NCBI GenBank assembly: GCA_022826925.1
Contig: JAJDTX010000164.1
Coordinates: 62,001-126,000 of the forward strand
Length of the DNA: 64,000 nt
Direction: 5' to 3'
Source of the DNA: Bryobacterales bacterium
Lineage (GTDB): Bacteria; Acidobacteriota; Terriglobia; Bryobacterales; UBA6623
Part shown: positions 17,313 through 25,937 of the stretch, one piece after another
How positions within the stretch are numbered: position 1 is the stretch's first letter
Layout: each line of letters begins with the position of its first letter
Position numbers and translations under genes: made by a program
Notes under the pieces: model-generated
What the model was told of the DNA's origin: nothing
Databases searched by the model: none
Seen by the model: only the letters and a program-made list of their open reading frames with translations

Positions 17313-18960
17313 TGCTCTCCGCAAAGCCCTCCCCGCCCTGGCATTCGCCCTGGCCGCCGGCCCCGCCGCGGCCCAGTTCGCGACGTTTCCGGACGGAGCT
17401 TACTTCCGGGAGCAGTGGCAGGCCGCCCCGTACGACGTCGAAGTCGGATCCGTCGGGCAGCTGGAGGACTACGTCGTAGACGGCAAGCTCGAGCTGAATC
17501 TGAACTCCTACTTGCAGCTGGTGATGGCCAACCACCCGGACGTGCAGATCCAGATCCTGACGGTGCTCCAATCGGAGAATTCGATCCAGTCCGCCTTCAG
17601 CCCGTTCGACCCCACGCTGGCGCTGAACTTCAACGCGAACCGCTCCACGAACCCGTCGCAGGACCAGCTGCAGGGCGGCGACGTGATCAGCTCGCTGCGC
17701 CAGAACGGCGGTTTTACCTACCGCCACACGCTGGACACGGGCACGAACTACCAGATCGGCTTCACCGGCCTGAAGAGCGCCAGCAGCAGCTCGTTCCGGA
17801 CGTTCAACCCTTCGATCCAAGACACGCTGCAGTTCAGCATCACGCAACCCCTGCTGCGCGATCGCGGGCGAGGCATCCAGCGCATCCCGATCCTGATCGC
17901 GCGGGCCCGCTATGACAACTCGCAGTCGACGGCCAGGACGCGCATTCTCGCCCTGATCGCGCAAGCGGAGAACACCTACTGGCAGGTGGTGTCCAACCGC
18001 GAGTCCCTCAATGTGCAGGAGAACAACCTGGAGTTGCGGCGCAGGTTCTTGGAGCGCTCGCAGCGCGAGCTGGAACTGGGCGCGATCTCCCCGCTGGACA
18101 TCTACCAGCCCGAGCAGAACTACGCCAACGCCCAAGTGAGCGTCACGCGCGCCCGCTACCAGCTGCAGCAGGCGGAAGATCGCGTGCGCCGGCAGATCGG
18201 AGCGGACCTGGACCCCGAGATCCGCAATCTGCCGCTGGTGCTGACCGAGTCCGCCGACCCGCCGATCTACATGCCGACGTTCGAGCCGGAGGAGTCCATC
18301 CGCAAGGCGACGCTGATGCGCCCCGAGATCCGGCTGCGCAGGACGACCCTGGCGATCGACGACTACAACATCAAGCGCGACACCAACGCCCAGCGCCCCG
18401 ACCTCGCCCTGACGGCCCAATACAGCGCGACGGGGCTGGGCGGAAACCTCTTCCAAAACTCCATCTTGGGTGCCGGCTCGACCCAGCTCATCGAGGCCAG
18501 CGGCTTTCCGGCGGCGATGGGCCAGCTGTTCCGATTCGCGTTCCCCACCTATAGCGTGGGGTTGCAGCTGAACCTGCCGCTGCGCAACCGGCGCGCGGCC
18601 GTCAGCCTGGCCAACTCGGTGCTGCAGAAGAAGCAGAACATGTACGAACTGCGCGCCTTGGAGCAGCAGGTCCGGCTCGAGGTCTTGAACGCGATCACGG
18701 GCGTGGAGCTGAGCAAGGCCGCCATCCAGCAGGCCGCCGTGGCGCTGGATTTCTCTCAGAAGCGCCTGGACGCCGAGCAGCGCAAGTACGACCTGGGCGT
18801 GAGCACGGCCTTCATCGTGCTGGACGCGCAGGATGACCTGGTGCAGAGCCAGGCCGACCTGCTCCAGGAATCGATCGGCTACCGCCGGGCGATGGTGACC
18901 CTGCTGCAGGCGACCGGCGAGCTGTTGGAAGCGCGGGGCGTCACGCTGGACTTCAACTAG
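17305..18960 (+). CDS. TolC-family outer-membrane efflux protein
   Basis: 551 residues from ATG 17305, which overlaps the permease stop by 8 nt. The signal peptide is MSNALRKALPALAFALAAGPAAAQ. Two OEP repeats with long amphipathic helices (about 200-330 and 440-550) are visible, including ELGAISPLDIYQPEQNYANA and YDLGVSTAFIVLDAQDDLVQ. It should form the outer-membrane duct for the upstream adaptors and permease. The product ends 33 nt before tRNA-Pro. Confidence 0.93.
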   Translation: MSNALRKALPALAFALAAGPAAAQFATFPDGAYFREQWQAAPYDVEVGSVGQLEDYVVDGKLELNLNSYLQLVMANHPDVQIQILTVLQSENSIQSAFSPFDPTLALNFNANRSTNPSQDQLQGGDVISSLRQNGGFTYRHTLDTGTNYQIGFTGLKSASSSSFRTFNPSIQDTLQFSITQPLLRDRGRGIQRIPILIARARYDNSQSTARTRILALIAQAENTYWQVVSNRESLNVQENNLELRRRFLERSQRELELGAISPLDIYQPEQNYANAQVSVTRARYQLQQAEDRVRRQIGADLDPEIRNLPLVLTESADPPIYMPTFEPEESIRKATLMRPEIRLRRTTLAIDDYNIKRDTNAQRPDLALTAQYSATGLGGNLFQNSILGAGSTQLIEASGFPAAMGQLFRFAFPTYSVGLQLNLPLRNRRAAVSLANSVLQKKQNMYELRALEQQVRLEVLNAITGVELSKAAIQQAAVALDFSQKRLDAEQRKYDLGVSTAFIVLDAQDDLVQSQADLLQESIGYRRAMVTLLQATGELLEARGVTLDFN

Positions 18961-18980
18961 CGGACCAGCGGGCCTACAAT
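18952..18980 (+). promoter_or_regulatory. Promoter of tRNA-Pro
   Basis: TACAAT (18975-18980) lies 13 nt before the tRNA 5' end. TTCAAC (18952-18957) stands 17 nt upstream of it and overlaps the last codons of the tolC-like gene. Confidence 0.5.
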
Positions 18981-18993
18981 GGGAATCAGGCGC

Positions 18994-19070
18994 CGGGGCG
19001 TGGCGCAGTCTGGTAGCGCGCCTGCTTTGGGAGCAGGAAGTCGGGGGTTCGAATCCCTCCGCCCCGACCA
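18994..19070 (+). tRNA. tRNA-Pro (anticodon TGG)
   Basis: 77 nt with CCA encoded. Acceptor CGGGGCG (18994-19000) pairs with CGCCCCG (19060-19066). The anticodon stem CCTGC/GCAGG encloses TTTGGGA, giving anticodon TGG. The T-loop is TTCGAAT. All stems close. Confidence 0.97.
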
Positions 19071-19307
19071 TCGCTCAATTCAGTCATTATTCTTTCCCAC
19101 CGACTGAACAACCCCTCGAAATCGCCCGAATCGCTCCAATCAGGGCCTCTGGCGGTGCCCTCGACGGCCTCCCGCACGGTCGCTCCACGGTACCCTTGTT
19201 TGCGACTTCTATCCGGCAAGACAGACCCGAGCGGCAGAATCGAGCCGTCGTGCAGCGAGACCTCTCCCGCTCTCGTCCATGACAATGGACGTCGAGATCA
19301 GTACCCC

Positions 19308-20771
19308 ATGGCAACCCGCCGAAACATCCAATCGCATGCCGCGCCCCGCCAGCTGCTCGGGCTTGCGGGCTTCTGCCTCGCATTCGCCGCCTCCTGCTCT
19401 CCCGCCGAGCAAACCAAGCCAAACGTCCTGTTCATCGCCGTAGACGATCTCAACCATTGGGTCGGCCACCTCGACGGTCAGCCCAATTCGCTCACCCCAA
19501 ACATCGACCGCCTCGCCGCGCGAGGCACCTCGTTCACGCGCGCCTACAGTTCCGCACCACTCTGCAATCCCTCGCGCGTCAGCTTGATGACCGGCATCAC
19601 CCCCGCACGCTCCGGCGTCTACGGAAACATGGAGAGACTCCGCACCCATCTGCCCGATGCCGTCACCCTCTCCCAGTACTTTCGCGACCACGGCTACGTC
19701 GCCAAGGGCGGCGGCAAGATCTATCACAGCAGAGCCGCCTACGATGAGGCGTCCTGGGATCAATACTTCTCCGCAAGCTCCGCGAAACGGCCCGCGACGC
19801 CACGCCCCGAGAACGCTCCCGACGATATGTGGGTCAACTGGGGCCCCACGCCGCTCGACGACACGGACATGTTCGACGCGCAAATCGCCGACCAGGTCAT
19901 CGCCGAACTCGGCAAGGCGCACGACAAACCCTTTTTCATCGCCTACGGTCTCACCAAACCCCACATGCCCTGGGTCGTCCCGGAAAAGTATTTCGACCTC
20001 CACCCCCTCGATTCCATCTCTCTGCCGTCAGTGACCGATGACGATCTAGCCGACATCCCACCCTTCGGCCGCAAACTCGCCGCTGAAGTCTACGACCCCT
20101 CCGGCGCCAGAAACTTCGCCCACCCCGGCGGCGACCACGCCTCCATCCTCAGGCACAACCAGTGGAAGCCCGCCGTGCAAGGCTACCTCGCCACCATCAG
20201 TTTCGCCGACGCACAGATCGGCCGCGTACTCGACGCGCTCGATCGCTCTCCCCACGCCCACAACACCATCGTCGTCCTGTGGGGCGATCACGGCTGGCAC
20301 CTCGGCCAAAAGGAACACTGGCGGAAACACGCGCTCTGGGAAGCTAGTACACGCACCACGCTCGTCATCGCCCTCCCCGAAGACTCACCAATCGCCACAC
20401 AACGCGGCGTCCAATGCGATCGCATCGTCAGCCTCATCGATCTCTACCCCACTCTGCTCGAACTGGCTGGCTTGCCGCCGCGCCGCGGCCTCGACGGGCA
20501 ATCCATCTCTCCGCTCTTGAGTGACCCATCTCTCCCTTGGACGCGCCCCGCACTCACCACCTACGGCCACAACAACCACTCGCTGAGATCCAGCCGGTAC
20601 CGCTACATCCGCTACCACGACGGAACCGAAGAACTCTACGATCACCTTTCCGATCCCAACGAATGGAACAACCTCGCCCATCAATCCGTAACTGCCCAGC
20701 ACCGCGCCGTGATCGACGAGCTGGCCGAACACCTGCCCTCGGAGAATAAACCGCAAGCGGTCTATGAATAG
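19308..20771 (+). CDS. Sulfatase lipoprotein (iduronate-2-sulfatase-like), atypical codon usage
   Basis: 487 residues from ATG 19308; the frame runs open upstream without homology. The signal GLAGFCLAFAASC has a lipobox ending at Cys. NVLFIAVDDLNHWVG carries metal aspartates and CNPSRVSLMTG is the formylglycine motif. LWGDHGWHLGQKEHW matches iduronate-2-sulfatase-like enzymes. Codon use departs from the neighbours: Leu is mostly CTC, Pro CCC, Glu GAA and Gln CAA, against CTG, CCG, GAG and CAG around it. It sits just downstream of tRNA-Pro, a common integration site, so horizontal acquisition is likely. A paralogue lies at 54166-55584. Confidence 0.92.
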   Translation: MATRRNIQSHAAPRQLLGLAGFCLAFAASCSPAEQTKPNVLFIAVDDLNHWVGHLDGQPNSLTPNIDRLAARGTSFTRAYSSAPLCNPSRVSLMTGITPARSGVYGNMERLRTHLPDAVTLSQYFRDHGYVAKGGGKIYHSRAAYDEASWDQYFSASSAKRPATPRPENAPDDMWVNWGPTPLDDTDMFDAQIADQVIAELGKAHDKPFFIAYGLTKPHMPWVVPEKYFDLHPLDSISLPSVTDDDLADIPPFGRKLAAEVYDPSGARNFAHPGGDHASILRHNQWKPAVQGYLATISFADAQIGRVLDALDRSPHAHNTIVVLWGDHGWHLGQKEHWRKHALWEASTRTTLVIALPEDSPIATQRGVQCDRIVSLIDLYPTLLELAGLPPRRGLDGQSISPLLSDPSLPWTRPALTTYGHNNHSLRSSRYRYIRYHDGTEELYDHLSDPNEWNNLAHQSVTAQHRAVIDELAEHLPSENKPQAVYE

Positions 20772-21215
20772 CTGTGTGGCGATTGAAGAGATCATCCGCC
20801 GCACTTCTGCTCGCGGGTCCGGACCGGAGACGCAGGTAACAGAACGTACCGGAGACATGGGTTACAACTTCGCGCCGAACGGGGTGTCGATAGCCTGCAG
20901 TGTCCTCTGTCGTGAGTCAATACTGTCCCGATCGCAGTGCATGCCCTTGACGAGCTAGATGGCGTCGTCGAGCACGGCCCGCGCATGCTCAGGATGTGCG
21001 GAACAAGGCAGGAGTGGCCGCATTGTTGCGCTCAGGCCCGGTGCGTGGCTTGAGCCCCGAGCCGGTACAAGCAAGACCCTGTAGTGTCGTGCTCGATTCC
21101 GAAGTGACGCGAGTACGGCTCGCTCATCCGTCGGCGGGATGGGGCCAAGGCCATTCCGCTTGCACGAGCCTTGACGATCGGATCGTTTCTGCGGACCACC
21201 GGCCCCATGCGGAGC
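20772..21215. other. 444-nt gap with possible IS-end remnant
   Basis: No coding region can be supported. At 20835-20870 the sequence GGTAACAGAACGTACCGGAG, followed by ACATGGGTTACAACTT, resembles from memory the terminal regions next to IS481-type transposases. No transposase remains. Otherwise nothing is recognised. Confidence 0.3.
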
Positions 21216-22598
21216 CTACTTCGCCAGAAGCGTCCCGAGATGGCCCTCGGGGTACTTGAAAGACTTGTAGGTGGGCGCGGACCCCTTGTATTCGGCGACG
21301 ACTTCCTTATCGCGCCTCACTTCGAGCACTTGGCGATGCACTGTGTTGCTAATGAGGGTGTTGCCGTTCGGCAAGCGTCGCGCCCCGCCTTGGAAGGGGG
21401 CGAAGTAGCTCGGGTTCTCCCAGTCCCAAACGCGCTCGGCTGTGAACGGGCTGCCCTCGGCTCTGGCGTACGTGCCATCGGGATTCACCGGCAGCCTGAG
21501 TTCCTGCACGTTGCTGACGCCCTTGAGATCCTGCTGGCGTTGTAGGCGAGTGCGGCTGGCGCCGGGGCCACCTCCTCTGAGCATGCCGGGGCGGATGACA
21601 GTGTTGTTGTTGTGCACGATCAGGTTGCCCTCGCCGGGGGCATCCAAGTCGATCCAGTTGGCGTCGTGCTGCTTGAGGAATACGCGGTCGCGTTCGCTGC
21701 CCATGTCGTAGGCCTCAGGATTTCCGTAGCGAAACAGCAGGTCGCCGCCCTTCCCGCCACGCCCCCCGGCAGAGGACGTCGCCTCGGCAGCCGTAGTGCT
21801 GTGATCGATGATCCAGATCTCGTTGTAGATGAACGAGCTGACCACAATCTGGTCGAGCGCCGGGTTGTAGTCGACGCTGTTGAGATGTTGGCGCACGAGG
21901 TTCATCGGTGCATAGCTGGCCGGATAGTGCGGATCGATCCGCTCGGGATGATCCTTGACGACCCCGTAATTCGGGGCGTCAGCGGCGCGGTCTTGGATCA
22001 GGTGATCCTTGAAACTCCACTCCCACAAGACTTCGTGCGATCCGTCGCCGAGGTCCGGCTTGATCTCGATCACCCCGTCGGACCAGACGGTCTCGCTTTC
22101 GCCCGGGTCCCAGCCGATCGCGCGTGCTTCGTCAGCAGACAGCGGCTTGTACGTCAGTAGCAGGATATTGCCATTGGGCAGTGGAGTCAGGTCGTGGTGG
22201 AAGGTCAGCGGACCCAGCTCCGAGGCGCTCAGCTCCCACAGGACTGTCGAGTCGGGGCCGAGGATCTGGACGGCATCGACTGCGACCACCGGCTGGCCTT
22301 GCACGAGGCTGCGGTCGCGAATGCCCATGCGCAGGAGCCTGCCGCCGTCGAGCAGGTAGGCCGTGTGGCCGCCGCCGTCGAGGTCGCTTTCCCAGCGGTG
22401 GACTTCGACTCCCTTGTAGTCCGTCAAGACGGTGTAGTTGTCGACGTCGGTTCCGATCTCGTCCGCGCGATGCCAGAGCAGGTAGCCCCGATCGACTTGG
22501 TCATCGTCCATCGAGACGACTTCGACGTCCGGCTGACCTTGGGCTGGCGCCCACTCGGATAGAGCCAAGACCAGAACGAGGGCCGTCAATCGCTTCAT
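21216..22598 (-). CDS. Arylsulfotransferase (ASST)-like secreted beta-propeller protein
   Basis: 460 residues with a Sec signal (MKRLTALVLVLALSEWAPAQG). Features of the arylsulfotransferase family are FHHDLTPLPNGNILLLT, QHLNSVDYNPALDQIVVSS followed by EIWIIDHST, and GGARRLPNGNTLISN, repeated propeller blades with conserved histidines. PAPS-independent ASSTs move sulfate between phenolic compounds in the periplasm through a sulfohistidine. That activity is plausible but unproven here. A TAGGCT hexamer is 6 nt before the ATG. It lies near a sulfatase gene, which makes sulfate-ester metabolism a shared theme. Confidence 0.82.
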   Translation of the reverse strand: MKRLTALVLVLALSEWAPAQGQPDVEVVSMDDDQVDRGYLLWHRADEIGTDVDNYTVLTDYKGVEVHRWESDLDGGGHTAYLLDGGRLLRMGIRDRSLVQGQPVVAVDAVQILGPDSTVLWELSASELGPLTFHHDLTPLPNGNILLLTYKPLSADEARAIGWDPGESETVWSDGVIEIKPDLGDGSHEVLWEWSFKDHLIQDRAADAPNYGVVKDHPERIDPHYPASYAPMNLVRQHLNSVDYNPALDQIVVSSFIYNEIWIIDHSTTAAEATSSAGGRGGKGGDLLFRYGNPEAYDMGSERDRVFLKQHDANWIDLDAPGEGNLIVHNNNTVIRPGMLRGGGPGASRTRLQRQQDLKGVSNVQELRLPVNPDGTYARAEGSPFTAERVWDWENPSYFAPFQGGARRLPNGNTLISNTVHRQVLEVRRDKEVVAEYKGSAPTYKSFKYPEGHLGTLLAK

Positions 22599-22604
22599 AG
22601 ACCT

Positions 22605-22610
22605 AGCCTA
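22605..22610 (-). promoter_or_regulatory. TANNNT hexamer (TAGGCT) of arylsulfotransferase-like gene
   Basis: TAGGCT on the minus strand ends 6 nt before the ATG at 22598, predicting a leaderless mRNA. Confidence 0.4.
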
Positions 22611-22821
22611 TAGCGTCCCCTCGGGCGTGACTGGCCAATACGATCGGCGGGAGGCTCTGGATAACCGGAAGGACGATCCAAGAGCCGGCGTCGTTGACCG
22701 ATTTATCGGCGCATTCGGCGAGGTTGCCGAAGGCTATTTCCGCTGTAGCCCTCTCCACGGCGGCTGCGAAGCTCGCCTCGGCGCCGCCCGCCCGAATTTC
22801 GGCTGAGACCGACTCGGTCGA

Positions 22822-23760
22822 TCAGCCCTTCTTCGGGGGTTTCGGATCAAGGTTCCGGGCTATCTCGTCATCGATGACGGTGGAAGATCCGATTCCCAGC
22901 CGCGGCACCTTGAGCCCGGCCAGCCAATAGATCGCGTTCATGACCACCTTGCGGTATTCGTCGTTCTGCCAATTGCTGTGGAAGTGGCCGCCGGTAAAGC
23001 CGAACCCGCGACCGCCGTCCGGGCGCTCGATCGTCCACAGCATGGCCTCGTCACGCCCCTTGGCCGCCTGAATGTGCGGGTACGGCCCCTTGGGGTGCAC
23101 GTACGGGCCGTCGCGGGTCTCGTCGCTAGGCTTGGCCACCAAGATCGGCGTGAACGTGGATCCGTCGATCTGTTTCGGCCCCGAGGCGTCGAAGCCCTCG
23201 CGGAAGCGCATGTTGAAGTACCACTCGTCCTCGGCGGCGAAAGGCTTGACTCCGTTCGCGACCGGGTGGTCCGGGAAGCGCTCGAACGATGGCGTCCAGA
23301 TCGGGTTGCATGACCACTCGTGCTCGTAGTAGCCTCCCAGCCAATCCGTGAACTCCTTGCCGGCATTGTCGCGGAGCACCTCGACGCCGTAGTGCATGCA
23401 GCCCAGCCCGGCGCCGCGAGCGATCTGCCGCGCCATGATCGCCTGCCGTCCCTTGTCGGCCAGCGGATGCTTGCGCCCGCCGTCGGAATAAATCACGATC
23501 GCGGCGGCGTCCTCGAAGGTCGCTTCGTCGGGCACCCAGTCGTTGTCGTGCCGCTCCACGGAAAGGCCTGGCACCTGTGCCAGGCGCTTCTCGAGCAACA
23601 GGGTGCCAGCCCTGAACTCGTGCATGCCGGGCGGATGGCTGGGCCTGCCAGCGATCAGGACGAGCTTGCGCGTCTCGCCGGGAGTGGCGACAACTCTTCG
23701 CGCGGTGGCGGGTATCGCCGCACTCGCCGCGAGCAGGCGGAGAAATTCGGAGCGAGTCAT
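22822..23760 (-). CDS. ThuA-like domain protein, Tat/Sec-exported
   Basis: 312 residues. N-terminus MTRSEFLRLLAASAAIPATARR is a signal peptide with a weak twin-arginine-like start. The ThuA (trehalose-utilisation, class I glutamine-amidotransferase-like) domain has KLVLIAGRPSHPPGMHEFRA, GLGCMHYGVE at the nucleophile-elbow position, and GRGFGFTGGHFHSNW. The Cys of GCMHYG replaces or mimics the amidotransferase nucleophile. Function of these proteins is unknown; they are common beside PSD1 and sugar genes in Planctomycetes and Acidobacteria. A second member is at 47362-48246. Confidence 0.87.
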   Translation of the reverse strand: MTRSEFLRLLAASAAIPATARRVVATPGETRKLVLIAGRPSHPPGMHEFRAGTLLLEKRLAQVPGLSVERHDNDWVPDEATFEDAAAIVIYSDGGRKHPLADKGRQAIMARQIARGAGLGCMHYGVEVLRDNAGKEFTDWLGGYYEHEWSCNPIWTPSFERFPDHPVANGVKPFAAEDEWYFNMRFREGFDASGPKQIDGSTFTPILVAKPSDETRDGPYVHPKGPYPHIQAAKGRDEAMLWTIERPDGGRGFGFTGGHFHSNWQNDEYRKVVMNAIYWLAGLKVPRLGIGSSTVIDDEIARNLDPKPPKKG

Positions 23761-23789
23761 ACCTTGAATGTTAACCCGTCACAGGTACG

Positions 23790-23795
23790 TACAAT
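23790..23795 (+). promoter_or_regulatory. -10 hexamer TACAAT of BtuF-like gene
   Basis: TACAAT ends 6 nt before TTG 23802, so transcription should begin at or next to the start codon. This supports the TTG start. Confidence 0.45.
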
Positions 23796-23801
23796 GAGCG
23801 C

Positions 23802-24758
23802 TTGGCACAGCAAGACGATCTACGCGTCCTGTCCCTGATCGCGAGCGCGACCGAGATCGTCTGCGCGCTTGGGTTGCGCAACCGGCTGGTGGGGCGGTCG
23901 CACGAGTGCGATTATCCTCCCGACGTGGGGGACTTGCCCCAAGCCACGCAGCCGCGCTTCGACGTACACGCCTCCAGCCAAGAGATCGACAGGCAGGTCA
24001 AGGCCCTGTCCAGCGAGGCGCGGGCGCTCGACGCGCTGGGCGTCTACGACATGCAGCCAGGGGCGCTGCGCACGACCCGGCCAACCCACATCGTCACCCA
24101 AAGCCAGTGCGACGTCTGCGCTGTCAGCCTGCGCGACGTAGAAAGGGCAGTTGCCCGCGAGGCCGGGTGCAGCGCCGAGATCGTATCCTTGCAACCCAAT
24201 TCGCTCGCCGATATCTGGGAGGACTTCCAGCGAGTGGGGGACGCATTGGGACATCGCGACGCAGGAGCCCGCTTGGTGTCGGACACCAAGAGCCGCATCG
24301 ATGCGGTCGGCGAGGCTGCCCGCGACCTGCCGTCGAAGCCCACCGTGGCAGCGATCGAATGGATTGACCCGCTGATGGCCGCCGGCAACTGGATGCCTGA
24401 ACTGATCGAAATCGCCGGAGGAAGGTGCCTGTTCGGCAGCGCGGGCGAGCACTCGCCTTGGATCGGCTTCGAGGACGTGCTGCGAGCCGACCCCGACGTG
24501 ATCCTGCTGAGCCCGTGCGGCTTCGACATCGAGCGCACGCTGGCGGACGTGCCGATCCTGCAGGCCGAGCCCCGCTGGTCCTCTCTCAACGCGGTTCGCC
24601 GAGAGCAGGTCTTCGTCGCCGACGGCAACCAGTTCTTCAACCGTCCCGGACCCCGGCTGGCCGAATCCGTCGAGATCCTCGCCGAGCTCCTTCACCCGGA
24701 CCGATTCGACTTCGGACACAAGGGCGAGGCCTGGGTAGCGGTACCGCGGAGCGCTTGA
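23802..24758 (+). CDS. Cobalamin-binding protein (BtuF-like, COG0614)
   Basis: 318 residues from TTG. The pattern SLIASATEIVCALGLRNRLVGRSHECDYP, then VTQSQCDVCAVS and DPDVILLSPCGFD, matches cobalamin-binding periplasmic-binding-protein-like members. They share a two-lobe fold with a connecting helix. No signal peptide or lipobox is visible and no BtuC/BtuD genes are near, so it may be cytoplasmic or lack its own transporter. The TTG is supported by a TACAAT 6 nt upstream. It is divergent from the ThuA gene over 41 nt. Confidence 0.82.
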   Translation: MAQQDDLRVLSLIASATEIVCALGLRNRLVGRSHECDYPPDVGDLPQATQPRFDVHASSQEIDRQVKALSSEARALDALGVYDMQPGALRTTRPTHIVTQSQCDVCAVSLRDVERAVAREAGCSAEIVSLQPNSLADIWEDFQRVGDALGHRDAGARLVSDTKSRIDAVGEAARDLPSKPTVAAIEWIDPLMAAGNWMPELIEIAGGRCLFGSAGEHSPWIGFEDVLRADPDVILLSPCGFDIERTLADVPILQAEPRWSSLNAVRREQVFVADGNQFFNRPGPRLAESVEILAELLHPDRFDFGHKGEAWVAVPRSA

Positions 24759-24776
24759 GAGTCCGCGCCGACACCC

Positions 24777-25937
24777 TTACAGGCGCACGCCCATGTTGCG
24801 GCCGCGCAGCGTCACTGTAAGTTCAAGCTCCGCGTCCCCGCGCAACACGCGCAGGGCCACCCGATCCCCGGCCAGCTTGAGCGAGAGCGCCTGCTGCATC
24901 GAGGTCTTGTCGGTGACCGCCGCGCCGTCGACCTCGATGATCACGTCCCCGCCCCATGGCACGCGGTAGTTGCCGACGATGATGTCCCGGCTGGCCCCGC
25001 GCAGGCCCGCCTCGGCGGCCGCAGAACCCCTGGCCACGTCCGTGACGAGATACCCGGTCGTGGGGAGGCGCAGCGCCCGCGACCAGCGCCGCGTCAGGAA
25101 GAAGCCTTCCACGCCCATGTCTTGCGGCGGCTGCGCCCCGCCCTTGACAAAACGCAACAGCGCCTTGGCGCGGTTGATCGGCATGGCGAAGCCGATGCCG
25201 ATATTGCCGCTGGGGCCGTAGATGGCCGTGTTCACTCCGATCACGTTGCCGCTGGAGTCCAGCAGCGGCCCGCCGCTGTTGCCGGGATTGATGGCCGCGT
25301 CGGTCTGGAAGAGATCCTTGAGCACGCCGCTGCGATCTTGGATGGAGCGTCCCGTCGAACTGATCACGCCCGTGGTCAGCGTGCCTTCCAAGCCGAACGG
25401 GTTGCCGATCGCCAGCACCTTCTGGCCGACCTTGACCCCGTCGGAATCGCCCAGCGCGAGAAACGGCATCGGGGCTTCCGGCCGGATCTGGATCAGCGCC
25501 AGGTCATTGGCCGGATCCGTGGCCAGCACGGTGGCCTTGTAGCGGTTGCCATCGTCGTCCTCGGTCAGCGGGTTGACCTCCAGCTCGGCGCTGCCTTGGA
25601 TGACGTGGAAATTGGTGAGGATGCGCCCCTCCGCATCGATCAAGAAGCCGGACCCGGTCGATTCGCTGGGATAGACTTCCAAGAACCAATTCCGTTGCAG
25701 CACCGTGCTCGTGATATGCACCGTCGCCGGACTCGCCCGGTTGTAGATATCGATGTTCGACAGCTCGTCGGCGTTGAGCGTCGAATCCGCCTCGGTCCAA
25801 AACGGCTCTTCGAACACGACCGGGGCCACCCTGCTGAGCTGAACCGGCCAGATGGACCAGAGCACGAGCGCGAACACCACCAAGGCGCCGCAGAAGATCG
25901 CGCGCGCAGCGCCCCTAGCTGGACTGGACATCTCCAT
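24777..25937 (-). CDS. HtrA/DegP-like serine protease, membrane-anchored
   Basis: 386 residues. One N-terminal membrane helix (about 12-30) anchors the periplasmic part. The S1C protease domain has His111 (LTNFHVIQG), Asp145 (DPANDLALI) and Ser221 (NPGNSGGPLL), so the triad is complete. One C-terminal PDZ domain (about 285-380) follows. It should act in envelope protein quality control. The start overlaps the end of coaE by 23 nt, and a second in-frame ATG two codons later is also possible. Confidence 0.92.
   Translation of the reverse strand: MEMSSPARGAARAIFCGALVVFALVLWSIWPVQLSRVAPVVFEEPFWTEADSTLNADELSNIDIYNRASPATVHITSTVLQRNWFLEVYPSESTGSGFLIDAEGRILTNFHVIQGSAELEVNPLTEDDDGNRYKATVLATDPANDLALIQIRPEAPMPFLALGDSDGVKVGQKVLAIGNPFGLEGTLTTGVISSTGRSIQDRSGVLKDLFQTDAAINPGNSGGPLLDSSGNVIGVNTAIYGPSGNIGIGFAMPINRAKALLRFVKGGAQPPQDMGVEGFFLTRRWSRALRLPTTGYLVTDVARGSAAAEAGLRGASRDIIVGNYRVPWGGDVIIEVDGAAVTDKTSMQQALSLKLAGDRVALRVLRGDAELELTVTLRGRNMGVRL

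Noticed and set aside
17233-19071. Long minus-strand open frame (612 codons) opposite the tolC-like gene
   Set aside because: It is the antisense of a clear TolC-family gene and runs into the tRNA; no recognisable domain.
18986-19285. Minus-strand open frame across tRNA-Pro reading GGIRTPDFLLPKQARYQTAP
   Set aside because: This is the well-known spurious translation of the antisense of tRNA-Pro; the tRNA folds perfectly on the plus strand.
19071-21215. Attachment-site repeat of the tRNA-Pro 3' end expected if an island inserted
   Set aside because: No copy of the tRNA 3' sequence was found by eye downstream, so no att site is claimed.
20996-21259. Plus-strand open frame of 87 codons after the sulfatase
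   Set aside because: No start signal or recognisable sequence, and it overlaps the 3' end of the arylsulfotransferase-like gene.
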